Below, piece by piece: positions 17,928 to 26,221 of a stretch of 64,000 bases of DNA. The stretch lies in assembly GCF_037203605.1 (NCBI RefSeq), contig NZ_JBBDHC010000016.1, forward strand, positions 23,631 to 87,630, written 5' to 3'. Position 1 is the first letter of the stretch, and each line of letters starts with the position of its first letter. The notes under the pieces are model-generated. The model made no database searches. It was given only the letters and a program-made list of their open reading frames with translations, and had not been told where the DNA came from. Source of the stretch: Denitratimonas tolerans (lineage in GTDB: Bacteria; Pseudomonadota; Gammaproteobacteria; Xanthomonadales; Xanthomonadaceae). The position numbers and the translations under genes are program-made.

Positions 17928-18443
17928 ATGGCCGATGAGACCGCCAACGGCGCCGCAGGCGCTGCCCCCGAAGCCGGCAACCAGCCGCAGTTCGCACTGC
18001 AGCGCATCTATATCAAGGACGCGAGCTTCGAGGCACCCAACGCGCCGCAGGTGTTCCAGGAACAGGGCCAGCCGGAGCTGCAGCTCAACCTCGGCCAGAA
18101 GGTCGCGGGCCTGGGCGAGGGCGTGTTCGAGGTGGTGCTGACCGTCTCGCTGACCTGCACCCTCAACGGCAAGAACGCCTACCTGGCCGAAGTGCAGCAG
18201 GCCGGCATCTTCACCATCGCGGGCTTCGATGCGCAGAACACCGACGCGCTGCTGGGCACCTATGCGCCCAACACGCTGTTCCCGTACGCCCGCCAGCAGA
18301 TTGCCGACATGGTGCAGAACGGCGGCTTCCCGCCCTTCCTGATCCAGCCGATCAACTTCGACCAGATCTACGCCGAGTCGCTGCGCCGTCGCCAGCAGGG
18401 CGAAGGGCAGACGGACACCACGCCGGATGCCGGCCACGCCTGA
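17928..18443 (+). CDS. secB: Protein-export chaperone SecB
   Basis: Cytosolic tetrameric chaperone that hands preproteins to SecA. 171 residues with the SecB core: FALQRIYIKDASFEAPNAPQVF, LGEGVFEVVLTVSLTC, EVQQAGIFTI, and the end FPPFLIQPINFDQIY followed by a Gln-rich tail. ATG 17928 follows TCTGGAGTC. gpsA starts at or just before its stop, a pairing common in gammaproteobacteria. Confidence 0.97.
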   Translation: MADETANGAAGAAPEAGNQPQFALQRIYIKDASFEAPNAPQVFQEQGQPELQLNLGQKVAGLGEGVFEVVLTVSLTCTLNGKNAYLAEVQQAGIFTIAGFDAQNTDALLGTYAPNTLFPYARQQIADMVQNGGFPPFLIQPINFDQIYAESLRRRQQGEGQTDTTPDAGHA

Positions 18444-18447
18444 TCCC

Positions 18448-19461
18448 ATGCCCGCTCGCCCGCTGCGGCTGGCGGTGCTGGGTGCCGGCTCCTGGGGCAC
18501 GGCGCTTGCCGCGCAGGGCGCGCGCAGCGGCCTGGAAACCACGCTCTGGGGGCGCGATCCGGAAGCCATCGCCACGATGGCTTCCACCGGCCGCAACGTC
18601 CGCTACCTGGCGGACGTGCCGCTCCCGCCGGCGCTGCACTACACCGCTGACCTCGCGCACGCCGTGCGCGAGGCCGACCTGGTGCTCATCGTGGTGCCCA
18701 GCCACGCCTTCACCCGCACCGCGCGCGACGTCGCGCCGCTCAAGCGCGCCGGCGTCGGCGTGGCCTGGGCGACCAAGGGTTTCGAGCCGGGGTCCGGGCG
18801 CTTCCTGCACGAAGTGGCGCAGGAGGTCTTCGGCCCCGAAACGCCGCTGTGCGTGCTCACCGGACCATCGTTCGCGCGTGAAGTGGCGCAGGGTCTGCCT
18901 ACCGCCGTCACCGCGCACGCCTTCGATCCGCAGTTCGCGCAGATCGTGGCGCGCGCGCTGCACGGGCCCACGTTCCGCGTCTACACCGGCACCGACATGA
19001 TCGGTGCCGAACTGGGCGGCGCGATGAAGAACGTGCTGGCCGTGGCCACCGGCGTGGCCGACGGCATGCAACTGGGGCTCAACGCGCGCTCGGGCCTGAT
19101 CACCCGCGGACTGAACGAAATGCTGCGTCTGGGCGAGGCCCTGGGGGCGCGCGCAGAGACCTTGATGGGCCTGTCCGGACTGGGCGATCTGGTGCTCACC
19201 TGCACCGGCGACCTGTCGCGCAACCGCCGCCTCGGGCTTGCGCTGGGGCAAGGCAAGACCGTTGCCGAGGCGGTGCGCGAGATCGGCCAGGTGGTCGAAT
19301 CGGTGCAGACCGTGGACGAGGTGATGCGCCTGGCCAACCGCCACGGGCTCGATCTTCCGATCAGCGCCCAGGTGCAGCGCGTGCTGCACGGCGAGATCAC
19401 GCCGGGTGAAGGCCTGGCCTGGCTGATGGCGCGCGAGCAGAAGCCCGAATATCCGGTCTGA
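18448..19461 (+). CDS. gpsA: Glycerol-3-phosphate dehydrogenase [NAD(P)+]
   Basis: Makes sn-glycerol 3-phosphate for phospholipids. 337 residues with nucleotide-binding LAVLGAGSWGTALA, VPSHAF, the WATKGFEPGSGRFLHEV segment, TGPSFAREVA, catalytic Lys in GGAMKNVLAVA, and the GLGDLVLTC loop. ATG 18448 is 4 nt after secB; an alternative in-frame ATG at 18427 overlaps secB by 17 nt and adds seven residues. Neither has a strong ribosome site, which fits coupling to secB. Confidence 0.95.
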   Translation: MPARPLRLAVLGAGSWGTALAAQGARSGLETTLWGRDPEAIATMASTGRNVRYLADVPLPPALHYTADLAHAVREADLVLIVVPSHAFTRTARDVAPLKRAGVGVAWATKGFEPGSGRFLHEVAQEVFGPETPLCVLTGPSFAREVAQGLPTAVTAHAFDPQFAQIVARALHGPTFRVYTGTDMIGAELGGAMKNVLAVATGVADGMQLGLNARSGLITRGLNEMLRLGEALGARAETLMGLSGLGDLVLTCTGDLSRNRRLGLALGQGKTVAEAVREIGQVVESVQTVDEVMRLANRHGLDLPISAQVQRVLHGEITPGEGLAWLMAREQKPEYPV

Positions 19462-19480
19462 TCCTGCGCGAGACGGCGCA

Positions 19481-19963
19481 TCATCCGTCGGCGGATGGCT
19501 CCGCCGCGCCGTCGAAGCCGCTCTGGCGCCACGCCTCGTACACCGCGATCGCCACCGTGTTGGAAAGGTTGAGGCTGCGGTTGCGCGGGCGCATCGGCAG
19601 GTACAGGTGCCGGGCGTCTGGGATCGTGTCCAGCACCTCGCCGGGCAGGCCGCGGGTTTCCGGGCCGAACATGAGCGCATCGCCCGGCGCATAGGCCACC
19701 CGGTCGAACCGCACGCGCGCCTTCGAGGAAAACGCGAACAGCCGTGCCGGCCGCACCGCGTCGAGGAACGCCTGCAGCGAGGAGTGCACGCGCAGATCCA
19801 TGAACTCGCGGTAATCGAGCCCGGCGCGCCGCATCCTGGCGTGGTCGATCGCAAAGCCGAGCGGCTCGATCAGGTGCAGTGCGGCACCCGCGTTGGCGCA
19901 TAGCCGGATGACGTTGCCGGTGTTGGGCGGGATTTCGGGCTGGTAGAGGACGACGTGGAACAT
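19481..19963 (-). CDS. trmL: tRNA (cytidine/uridine-34 2'-O)-methyltransferase
   Basis: SPOUT methyltransferase acting on the wobble base of two tRNA-Leu species. 160 residues with the family pattern FHVVLYQPEIPPNTGNVIRLCAN, LIEPLGFAID..RMRRAGLDY, the knot loop MFGPETRGLP, and LPMRPRNRSLNLSNTVAIAVYEA. It is convergent with gpsA. A GACAAT hexamer (minus strand, 19970-19975) lies six nt before the ATG, so the message might be leaderless. Confidence 0.93.
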   Translation of the reverse strand: MFHVVLYQPEIPPNTGNVIRLCANAGAALHLIEPLGFAIDHARMRRAGLDYREFMDLRVHSSLQAFLDAVRPARLFAFSSKARVRFDRVAYAPGDALMFGPETRGLPGEVLDTIPDARHLYLPMRPRNRSLNLSNTVAIAVYEAWRQSGFDGAAEPSADG

Positions 19964-19994
19964 CGGCGTATTGTCGCTCAGCCGCGCCGCCCCT

Positions 19995-20702
19995 TCAGCC
20001 AGCCAGCACCTGCGCCACCTCCGTGGCGTCCAGCGCGCGCCAGGTACCCGGTGCCAGACCGAGTGCATCCAGCCGAAGCTGTCCGATCGCAACGCGCTCC
20101 AGCGCGATCACGGCGTTGCCGGTGGCGGCGAACATGCGGCGCACCTGGTGGTAGCGGCCTTCGGTGACGGTGAGGCGCGCGCGGCGCGGGCCGCGCGCCT
20201 CCAGGCGCGCGGGCGCGAGCGGGGTGGTTTCCGAATCGAGCATCAGGCGGCCCGACGCGAACGCTTCGGCCTCGTCGCCGCGCAGGTCTTCGGCGAGCGT
20301 CGCCTCATAGGTCTTGGGCACCTGCGATTTGGGCGAAATGATCCGGTGCAGGAGCTGGCCGTCGTCGGTCAGGAGCAGCAGGCCCGTGGTGTCGCGGTCG
20401 AGGCGACCGACGCTGGACAGCGCCGGCGTGCGCCGCCGGAAGCGCGGCGGCAGCAGGTCGTACACCAGGCGCGAAGGATCGCGCGTGGAGCAGGTGTAGC
20501 CGGCCGGCTTGTCGAGCGCGATGACGATCCCGGGCGCGGGGTCCAGCGGCTCGCCATCGATGCGCACCGTCTCGTGCGGTACCCGGTCGTCGCCGTAGAG
20601 CGGCTCGCCATCCGCGTCGGTGACCCGACCGTCCGCGAACAGTGCCAGCACCTCGCGGCGGCTGCCGTAGCCCAGGTTGGCGATCTTGCGCAGCAGGCTC
20701 AT
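19995..20702 (-). CDS. rsuA: Small-subunit rRNA pseudouridine synthase, RsuA family
   Basis: Predicted to convert a uridine of 16S rRNA (U516 in E. coli) to pseudouridine. 235 residues with an N-terminal S4-like segment (LLRKIANLGYGSRREVLALF), LDKPAGYTCSTRD, the catalytic Asp in VGRLDRDTTGLLLLTDDG, and EGRYHQVRRMFAATGN. The start overlaps the stop of the methyltransferase gene upstream (ATGA), so the two rRNA-modification genes are coupled. Confidence 0.9.
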   Translation of the reverse strand: MSLLRKIANLGYGSRREVLALFADGRVTDADGEPLYGDDRVPHETVRIDGEPLDPAPGIVIALDKPAGYTCSTRDPSRLVYDLLPPRFRRRTPALSSVGRLDRDTTGLLLLTDDGQLLHRIISPKSQVPKTYEATLAEDLRGDEAEAFASGRLMLDSETTPLAPARLEARGPRRARLTVTEGRYHQVRRMFAATGNAVIALERVAIGQLRLDALGLAPGTWRALDATEVAQVLAG

Positions 20703-21748
20703 CGGCGGGGTTCCTTCGCGTGGATCACTTTGAAACCGTCGCGCTCGGCGATGCGCCGCACGGTGCCGAATCGCGCCTCCAGCTCGGCTTCGTAGGGCAG
20801 GTGCCGATTGGCGACCAGCCAGAGCGCGCCGCCGGGTGCCAGGGCGGCGGCGGCGCTGGCAATGAAGGCGCGACCCAGCGCCGGATCGTCGGCGCGTCCG
20901 ACGTGGAAGGGCGGGTTCATCACCACCGCATCGAACGGACCGGGCAGGCCGGCGGTGACGTCGTGCCAGTGCGCGCGGATGGCGACATCGGTGCGGCCCG
21001 CCAGCGCGTCTTCGAGGTTGCGCCGCGCCGGCTCCAGCGCGCGCGCGTCGGCTTCGAACAGGTCCAGCGTGGCGATGCCCGGGCAGCGGCGCAGCAGCGC
21101 CATCGACAGATAGCCCCAGCCGGCACCGGCGTCGGCCACGCGCCCGGCGAGGCCGACGGGCAGGTGTTCGGCCAGCAGTGCCGAGGCGGCGTCGACCCGA
21201 TCCCAGGCGAACAGGCCGGGCCGCGTCCAGAAACAAAGTCCGCCGTGCACCACCTGCCGCACCTCGCCCAGCGCGCGCCACTGCGCCAGAAGTCCGGCGT
21301 TGATGCGGGTCGGGTCCTTGCGCGCCCAGGCGACGCGGCAGCGGTGTTTGGAGCCACCCTGCGCTTCGCCCAGAAGCGCGGCCAGGTCGCCCTGGAGCCC
21401 GCGCCCGCCCGCGCTGTTGCCGGCGGCCGCGGCGATCAGCCCGCCGGGTGCCAGCGCATCCACGGCCTGCGCCAGCTGGGCGCGTGTGGCCTCGCGCGAG
21501 CGCGGCGCGCGCAGCAGCGCGGTGGCGCAGCGCGCGACGGCGATCTCCGGCGTCGCGTCGAAGCCGGCCGCTGCCAGCGCCTCGAACGCGGGCCGCAGCG
21601 GCTGCACGCAGCGCCAGCCGGGCCGCGGCAGCGCGTGACCCGGGCGCGCGTTCAGGAACAGCACCTCGCCTTCAGGCAGGGCGAACGCGCCGGTTTCCAG
21701 CGCCCAGGCCAGCGCCGCCAGCGCGTCGTCGTCATCCGCGGTGCGCAT
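20699..21748 (-). CDS. Class I SAM methyltransferase, RsmC-like
   Basis: 349 residues in the two-domain layout of RsmC, which makes 16S rRNA m2G1207. The N-terminal half is a degenerate methyltransferase-like domain. The C-terminal half has the SAM loop VADAGAGWGYLSMALL and the catalytic VVMNPPFHVG. This fits an N2-guanine rRNA methyltransferase, but target choice is inferred. Start 21748 follows GGTGGGATGG; 21754 is also possible. It sits between the ELM1-family gene (17-nt overlap) and rsuA. Confidence 0.85.
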   Translation of the reverse strand: MRTADDDDALAALAWALETGAFALPEGEVLFLNARPGHALPRPGWRCVQPLRPAFEALAAAGFDATPEIAVARCATALLRAPRSREATRAQLAQAVDALAPGGLIAAAAGNSAGGRGLQGDLAALLGEAQGGSKHRCRVAWARKDPTRINAGLLAQWRALGEVRQVVHGGLCFWTRPGLFAWDRVDAASALLAEHLPVGLAGRVADAGAGWGYLSMALLRRCPGIATLDLFEADARALEPARRNLEDALAGRTDVAIRAHWHDVTAGLPGPFDAVVMNPPFHVGRADDPALGRAFIASAAAALAPGGALWLVANRHLPYEAELEARFGTVRRIAERDGFKVIHAKEPRR

Positions 21749-22730
21749 CGCCATCCCACCCGAATCGCGTGCGGATCTCCGCCGCCACGCGCGCCGCCTC
21801 GCGCAGCGGCGTGATCGCGCCGGGATCGAAGTCGTCGCCCAGCGCCCGCACCCGTCCGCTTTGGCGCAGCGATTCCACGAAGCGCCCGACCTTGCCGCGC
21901 GGCGGCCGCGGCGCGAAGGTGAACACCGGCGCGCGCGTGGCGGCGGCTTCGCTGAGCATGTTGACCGAATCGGGCGTGACCACGATGGCGTCGGCCCAGG
22001 CCAGGAAGCCGGCGTAGGGGTTCTCGCCGTCGTCCGGGCCGTGCCACTGGTGCGCGGTGAGCGGCGCAAGGTCGCGCCGCGCGGCGTCGCGCAGCCACGC
22101 CGGCGTGCGCCGCGAGCTCGTCACCAGCAGGCTGCCGCCCGCCTGCGCGAGCTGCGTCCCGAGCGCCGCCGCAAGGGCGCGCCAGTACGCTTCATCCAGC
22201 GCCAGCGCGCGCGTCGGCCCGCCGATGAGGAGAACCAGACGCGGCGCGGGCAGGCGGGCGAACGCGGTGAAGCGGTCGCGCGCCTGCGCGAGCCAGGCAT
22301 CGTCGATGGGGTTGAGGCCACCGCGCGTGGTGATGATGTTTTCGCCGCGCAGCCCGTCGTGCGCCGGTGCCACGACCAGGTCGAAGTGGCGCGCGTCGAT
22401 GCGCGGATCGAGGATCTGCACGCTGCGGCAGGTGCCGCCGCTGGCCGCGCGCAGCAGGCGGGTGGCGAGCGCGGCCTGACGCCCGCAGCCGACGACGAGC
22501 TCGGGCCAGGGCGCGCGCAGTCGCGCAGCGAATGCGGGCCCGAATGCCCGCGCCGCGCCGGGCAGGCGACGGGGCGCGCTCCAGCGCCACGGCGCGCGGG
22601 ATTCGAGCCGCAGCGCCTCGACCGCTGGCGCGAGCAGCGAGGCCAGCGCCAGCGCCTGGTTCTCGTTGCCTGCCGCGCCGTCGCTGAGCACCAGCGCGCG
22701 GCGCGTCGGCGACGCGGGTATCGCGCCCAC
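21732..22730 (-). CDS. ELM1/DUF1022 family protein (mitochondrial fission ELM1-like)
   Basis: 332 residues resembling the bacterial relatives of plant ELM1: early ALVLSDGAAGNENQALALA, VGCGRQAALATRLLRA, VAPAHDGLRGENIITTRGGLNPID, LIGGPTR, and late VVTPDSVNMLSEAAAT. The fold looks like a GT-B glycosyltransferase relative, with the last motif similar to the donor-binding E/S-x-x loop, but activity is unknown. The GTG at 22730 starts two nt after the LysR stop. A role in the envelope is plausible because such genes often sit near LPS genes, but this is inference. Confidence 0.75.
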   Translation of the reverse strand: MGAIPASPTRRALVLSDGAAGNENQALALASLLAPAVEALRLESRAPWRWSAPRRLPGAARAFGPAFAARLRAPWPELVVGCGRQAALATRLLRAASGGTCRSVQILDPRIDARHFDLVVAPAHDGLRGENIITTRGGLNPIDDAWLAQARDRFTAFARLPAPRLVLLIGGPTRALALDEAYWRALAAALGTQLAQAGGSLLVTSSRRTPAWLRDAARRDLAPLTAHQWHGPDDGENPYAGFLAWADAIVVTPDSVNMLSEAAATRAPVFTFAPRPPRGKVGRFVESLRQSGRVRALGDDFDPGAITPLREAARVAAEIRTRFGWDGDAHRG

Positions 22731-22732
22731 GG

Positions 22733-23653
22733 TCAACCGGGCTCGCGCAGCGCGCCGCGCTCGGGGCAGGTAGACGCCAGCGCCTCGCGCAGGTACTGGA
22801 TCAGCTGCTGGCTGCGGCGCACCGTTTCGCGCCGGCGCGGCAGCACCGCCTTCATGATCTTTTGCGGCAGTCCGTAGCCGGGCAGCACTTCCACCAGCCG
22901 GCCCGAGGCCAGATCCTCGCGCGCCAGAAAGTACGGCAACAGGGTGATGCCCTCGCCGTCCAGCGCCGCATCGCGCATCACCGCGCCGCTGTTGGTCGAC
23001 AGGCGCGGATGCACCAGCACCCGGAACGTCTCTTCGCCACGCATGAAGCGCCATTCCAGGCCGCTGTCGTTGTAGAGATACTGGATCACCTCGTGCTGGC
23101 GCAGATCGGCCGGTTCGGCCGGCGTGCCGTGTTCGGCCAGATAGCCGGGCGCGGCGCAGCAGACCAGGTCGAAGCGCAGCAGCGGCTCCTCCTGGAACTG
23201 GCCGGAAACCGCGCCGCGGTCGGTGATGACCACGTCGTAACCTTCTTCCGCCGGATTCACCGGCTGGTCGTTGAGCACCAGCTCGAAGGTCAGTTCGGGA
23301 TGCTGGCGCAGGAAGCTGGCCAGCGCCGGGCGCAGGGCCTGGATGCCGAAGGCGGTGGGCGAGCTGATCCGCATCAGCCCGCGCAGATTGAGCGCGCTGC
23401 CGGAAATGCTGCTCTCCAGCGAATCCAGCTCTTCCACCAGCCCGGCGACGTGCTGGCGGTACAGCGCCCCGGCCTCGGTCAGCCGCACCCGCCGCGTGGT
23501 GCGCACCAGGAGCGGCGTGCCGAGCGCGTCTTCCAGCGCCTTGATGCGCCGGGTCACCAGCGATTTGGGCACGCCGAGCTGGCGCGCGGTCTCGGAAAAG
23601 TTCTCGAGCTCGGCGACGCGCAGGAAGGTGCGGATGCTGTCGAGGTGGGACAT
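22733..23653 (-). CDS. LysR-family transcriptional regulator
   Basis: 306 residues: N-terminal winged helix-turn-helix (LDSIRTFLRVAELENFSETARQLGVPKSLVTRRIKALE split over the usual helices) and a periplasmic-binding-type effector domain. It belongs to the CrgA/AaeR-like group with a divergently transcribed oxidoreductase or pirin gene. Here the divergent gene is a pirin, 300 nt away, so it probably controls pirin and the nitroreductase downstream. ATG 23653 begins the conserved MSHLDSIRTFL. Confidence 0.92.
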   Translation of the reverse strand: MSHLDSIRTFLRVAELENFSETARQLGVPKSLVTRRIKALEDALGTPLLVRTTRRVRLTEAGALYRQHVAGLVEELDSLESSISGSALNLRGLMRISSPTAFGIQALRPALASFLRQHPELTFELVLNDQPVNPAEEGYDVVITDRGAVSGQFQEEPLLRFDLVCCAAPGYLAEHGTPAEPADLRQHEVIQYLYNDSGLEWRFMRGEETFRVLVHPRLSTNSGAVMRDAALDGEGITLLPYFLAREDLASGRLVEVLPGYGLPQKIMKAVLPRRRETVRRSQQLIQYLREALASTCPERGALREPG

Positions 23654-23953
23654 GGCGGCGTGGGCGGAAGCTGCGACGCGGTCGGTGGTCCAATCTATCA
23701 GGTCGGGCGCGCAAGCCGCGCGTGAAGCCGGCGGGCAGCGGCCGCTGGCGCAGGATGGCGGTGCCACGGCAACCTCTGATCGCCCATCCCGACTATGAAT
23801 TGCCGTGCTTTTGTATCTGCCGAGCATCGAACACCGCGTCGGGGGGCGAGTCCATCCAATGACGAACCGCCTCGGTAGTGCCGCACTGTTGCATGTGAGT
23901 GAACACCGGATTCCGATGAATCCGTCTTATCGGAGGCGATCCGCGCCCATAAG
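23654..23953. promoter_or_regulatory. Divergent control region between LysR gene and pirin gene
   Basis: 300 nt with no gene. Close to the pirin side are two overlapping dyads: CGGATT-n6-AATCCG at 23907-23924 and TCCG-n6-CGGA at 23921-23934. These are candidate LysR-type operator sites, and the second overlaps the expected pirin promoter or leader. Confidence 0.5.
23907..23924. promoter_or_regulatory. Dyad CGGATT-n6-AATCCG, candidate operator
   Basis: Perfect 6-bp inverted repeat with a 6-bp spacer, about 30 nt before the pirin start. A second 4-bp dyad shares its right arm. Candidate site for the adjacent LysR protein; not a proven T-n11-A box. Confidence 0.4.
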
Positions 23954-24664
23954 ATGATGGCCATGAACATGCAACTCATTCCATCGCAGGAACGCGGCCG
24001 CACCCGACTGGCCTGGCTCGACAGCCGCCACAGCTTCTCCTTCGGCCACTATTACGAACCGCGCCGCATGGGCTTTGGCTCGCTGCGGGTGATCAACGAG
24101 GACGTGGTGGCACCCAAGGGCGGGTTTTCCACCCATCCGCACGCCAACATGGAGATCGTCTCGATCGTGCTTTCGGGCGCGCTGGCGCACCGCGACAGCA
24201 TCGGCACCGTGCAGACCATCGAGGCCGGCGAGGTGCAGCGCATGAGCGCCGGGACCGGCATCGAGCACAGCGAATTCAATCCTTCGTCCAGCGACCCCGT
24301 GCACTTCCTGCAGATCTGGCTGCACCCGGCGCACAGGGATCGGCCGCCAAGCTACGCCCAGCGCGCTTTCGACGAGGCCGAGCGGCGCGGGCGCTGGCAG
24401 ACCGTGGTGTCGCCGGACGGGCGCGAGGGCGGCCTGACCATCGACCAGGACGCCAGCCTCCACCTGTCCACGCTGCCGGCCGGCAGTACGCTGGCGCGAC
24501 CGCTGGTCACCGGGCGACGCGCCTTCGTCCAGGTCGTGTCAGGCTCGCTGGACGCCAACGGCCAGGCGCTGGACGCCGGCGATGGCCTGGCGATCAGCGG
24601 TGGCGATGAACTCGTTCTGCGCGCCAGGGTCGACAGCGCCGTTCTGCTGTTCGACCTGGCCTGA
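23954..24664 (+). CDS. Pirin family protein (bicupin)
   Basis: 236 residues (233 from the ATG at 23963). The N-terminal cupin carries the metal-binding set: HPHANMEI supplies two His, and MSAGTGIEHSEFN supplies a further His and Glu. The start RTRLAWLDSRHSFSFGHYYEP is typical. Pirins of this type often show quercetinase activity or modulate redox proteins. The pairing with a divergent LysR gene and a downstream RutE-like nitroreductase suggests a quinone or electrophile response. The weak ribosome site does not decide between the clustered ATGs. Confidence 0.93.
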   Translation: MMAMNMQLIPSQERGRTRLAWLDSRHSFSFGHYYEPRRMGFGSLRVINEDVVAPKGGFSTHPHANMEIVSIVLSGALAHRDSIGTVQTIEAGEVQRMSAGTGIEHSEFNPSSSDPVHFLQIWLHPAHRDRPPSYAQRAFDEAERRGRWQTVVSPDGREGGLTIDQDASLHLSTLPAGSTLARPLVTGRRAFVQVVSGSLDANGQALDAGDGLAISGGDELVLRARVDSAVLLFDLA

Positions 24665-24695
24665 CCCCACATCACTTTTTTCGCAAGGAATCCCG

Positions 24696-25304
24696 ATGCC
24701 GCATTCCCCGCTGGATGATGCCGCGCTCGACCAGCTTTTCCGCGCCGCGCGCACCTTCGCCTCCACCCACGACACCTGGCTGGACCGGCCGGTATCGACC
24801 GACCAGATCGAACAGATCTGGGCGCTGGCGCGGCTGGGGCCGACGCAGACCAATACGGTGCCGGCGCGGGTGGCCTGGGTCGTTTCCGCCGAGGCCAAGG
24901 CGCGGCTCATTCCGCTGATGGACGAGGGCAATCGCGACAAGACCCTGACCGCACCGGTCACGGCCATCATCGGTGCCGACCTCGACTTCCACGAAAAGCT
25001 GCCCTACCTCTACCCGCACGCCGACGCGCGCGCGTGGTTCGAAGGCGCGCCGGAGCAGGCCGCCCTCCTGACCGCCTGGCGCAACAGTTCGCTGCAGGGC
25101 GCCTACCTCATCCTGGCTGCGCGTGCGCTCGGCCTGGACTGCGGGCCAATGTCGGGTTTCGATGCCGACAAGGTCACCGCGGAGTTTTTCCCGGGCACGC
25201 GGATTCGTGCCAATTTCATGTGCAACATCGGCTATGGAAACCGCGCGTCGCTGCGCCCCCGCAACCCGCGCCTGCCGTTCGACGAAGCCTGCCGTATCCT
25301 CTGA
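24696..25304 (+). CDS. RutE-like malonic semialdehyde reductase / nitroreductase family
   Basis: 202-residue FMN-dependent oxidoreductase. It follows E. coli RutE closely along its length: DTWLDRPVS, ARLGPTQTNTVPARVAWV, KTLTAPVTAIIGADLDFHEKLP, FRNSS-equivalent WRNSSLQGAYLI, GLDCGPMSGFDADKV, and NIGYG. RutE acts on malonic semialdehyde in pyrimidine degradation. No other rut genes are present, so a general nitro- or quinone-reductase role with the pirin is more likely. AAGGA precedes ATG 24696; pirin ends 31 nt upstream. Confidence 0.88.
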   Translation: MPHSPLDDAALDQLFRAARTFASTHDTWLDRPVSTDQIEQIWALARLGPTQTNTVPARVAWVVSAEAKARLIPLMDEGNRDKTLTAPVTAIIGADLDFHEKLPYLYPHADARAWFEGAPEQAALLTAWRNSSLQGAYLILAARALGLDCGPMSGFDADKVTAEFFPGTRIRANFMCNIGYGNRASLRPRNPRLPFDEACRIL

Positions 25305-25331
25305 TCCACCGCCATTTTCAGGAGAGTTCCG

Positions 25332-25913
25332 ATGAAAACCCGCCTTCTTGCCCTTGCCCTGGTCGCCGCCGCTGCCGCCGCACCCGCCTTTGCCGAGCCG
25401 GTCACCTACACCATCGACCCGACCCACACCCAGATCCAGTTCACCTGGAGCCACATGGGTTTTTCCAACATCACCGGGCGCTTCGATGCGTCCGAGGGCA
25501 CCCTGGTCTATGACCCTGCCAATCCGGCGGCATCCTCGATCCATGTGACCACGCAGATCGCCAGCGTCACCTCCGGCGTCGCCAAGCTCGACGAGGAGTT
25601 CCGGGCCGCCGAGTACTTCGATGCCGCCCGGTTCCCCACGGCCAGCTTCAAGAGCACCGCGGTCGAAGCCGCCGGTGAAGGCAAACTCAAGGTCACCGGC
25701 GACCTGAGCATCCACGGCGTCACCCAGTCGGCCACGTTCGATGTCACGGTCAACAAGGTCGGCGAGCACCCGATGCGCAAGGTCCAGGCCGCCGGCTTCG
25801 ACGCGACGGGCACGATCGATCGCACCGCCTTTGGCGTGGACAGGTACACCATGGTGACCGGGCCGGAAATCCACCTGCGCATCACCACCGAGGCCTACGT
25901 CGAGGCGCAGTGA
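25332..25913 (+). CDS. YceI family periplasmic lipid-binding protein
   Basis: 193 residues with a signal peptide cleaved after AFA. The mature part has the YceI lipocalin-like pattern: YTIDPTHTQIQFTWSHMGFSN, FDAARFPTASFKST, GDLSIHGVT, FDATGTIDRTAFGV. YceI proteins bind polyprenoid chains in a beta barrel. CAGGAGA precedes the start. It is 27 nt behind the nitroreductase gene, so it is probably part of the LysR-linked operon. Confidence 0.93.
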   Translation: MKTRLLALALVAAAAAAPAFAEPVTYTIDPTHTQIQFTWSHMGFSNITGRFDASEGTLVYDPANPAASSIHVTTQIASVTSGVAKLDEEFRAAEYFDAARFPTASFKSTAVEAAGEGKLKVTGDLSIHGVTQSATFDVTVNKVGEHPMRKVQAAGFDATGTIDRTAFGVDRYTMVTGPEIHLRITTEAYVEAQ

Positions 25914-25939
25914 CGGCGGACGTTCCCGCAGCGCTGCCG

Positions 25940-25958
25940 CCCGGCCGTCCGGGCCGGG
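25940..25958 (+). terminator. GC-rich hairpin after yceI
   Basis: CCCGGCC-GTCCG-GGCCGGG, a 7-bp stem, lies 26 nt after the yceI stop. There is no T-tract, so it is at best a weak or Rho-assisted terminator. Confidence 0.25.
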
Positions 25959-25975
25959 ATCGCGGCGATCCGCGC

Positions 25976-25981
25976 TAGAAT
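25976..25981 (+). promoter_or_regulatory. -10 hexamer TAGAAT upstream of the zinc-finger gene
   Basis: TAGAAT in GCGCTAGAATGCG sits 32 nt before the start of the small zinc-finger gene and just after the hairpin, consistent with an independent promoter. Confidence 0.4.
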
Positions 25982-26013
25982 GCGTGGATCGCCGTCTTTT
26001 TCGGGAATCTCCC

Positions 26014-26202
26014 ATGAGCACCGCCCTGACGCCCGCCAACGCGCAGAAGCGCTACGAAGTCACCCGCGCCGACCTGACGCTGTCGTGCCCGATGCCGGGG
26101 ATGGAGCTGTGGTGCTCGCATCCACGCGTGTACCTGCCGGTGGACGCGACCGGCGAGGTGCGCTGCCCGTACTGCAGCGCGGTCTACGTGCTCAAGGATT
26201 GA
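26014..26202 (+). CDS. Small zinc-finger protein, CHCC type
   Basis: 62 residues. Cys and His ligands are arranged as C-x8-C-x-H early (SCPMPGMELWCSH) and C-x2-C late (RCPYCSAVYVL), matching the zf-CHCC family related to the NDUFS6 subunit of complex I. ATG 26014 follows CGGGAATCTCC. The role in bacteria is unclear. The next gene begins 19 nt downstream. Confidence 0.8.
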   Translation: MSTALTPANAQKRYEVTRADLTLSCPMPGMELWCSHPRVYLPVDATGEVRCPYCSAVYVLKD

Positions 26203-26221
26203 TCGCCAGCAAGGGGCCGGC

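Noticed and set aside
24696..25304. Pyrimidine degradation (rut) operon
   Set aside because: Only the RutE-like member is present; the adjacent genes are pirin and YceI.
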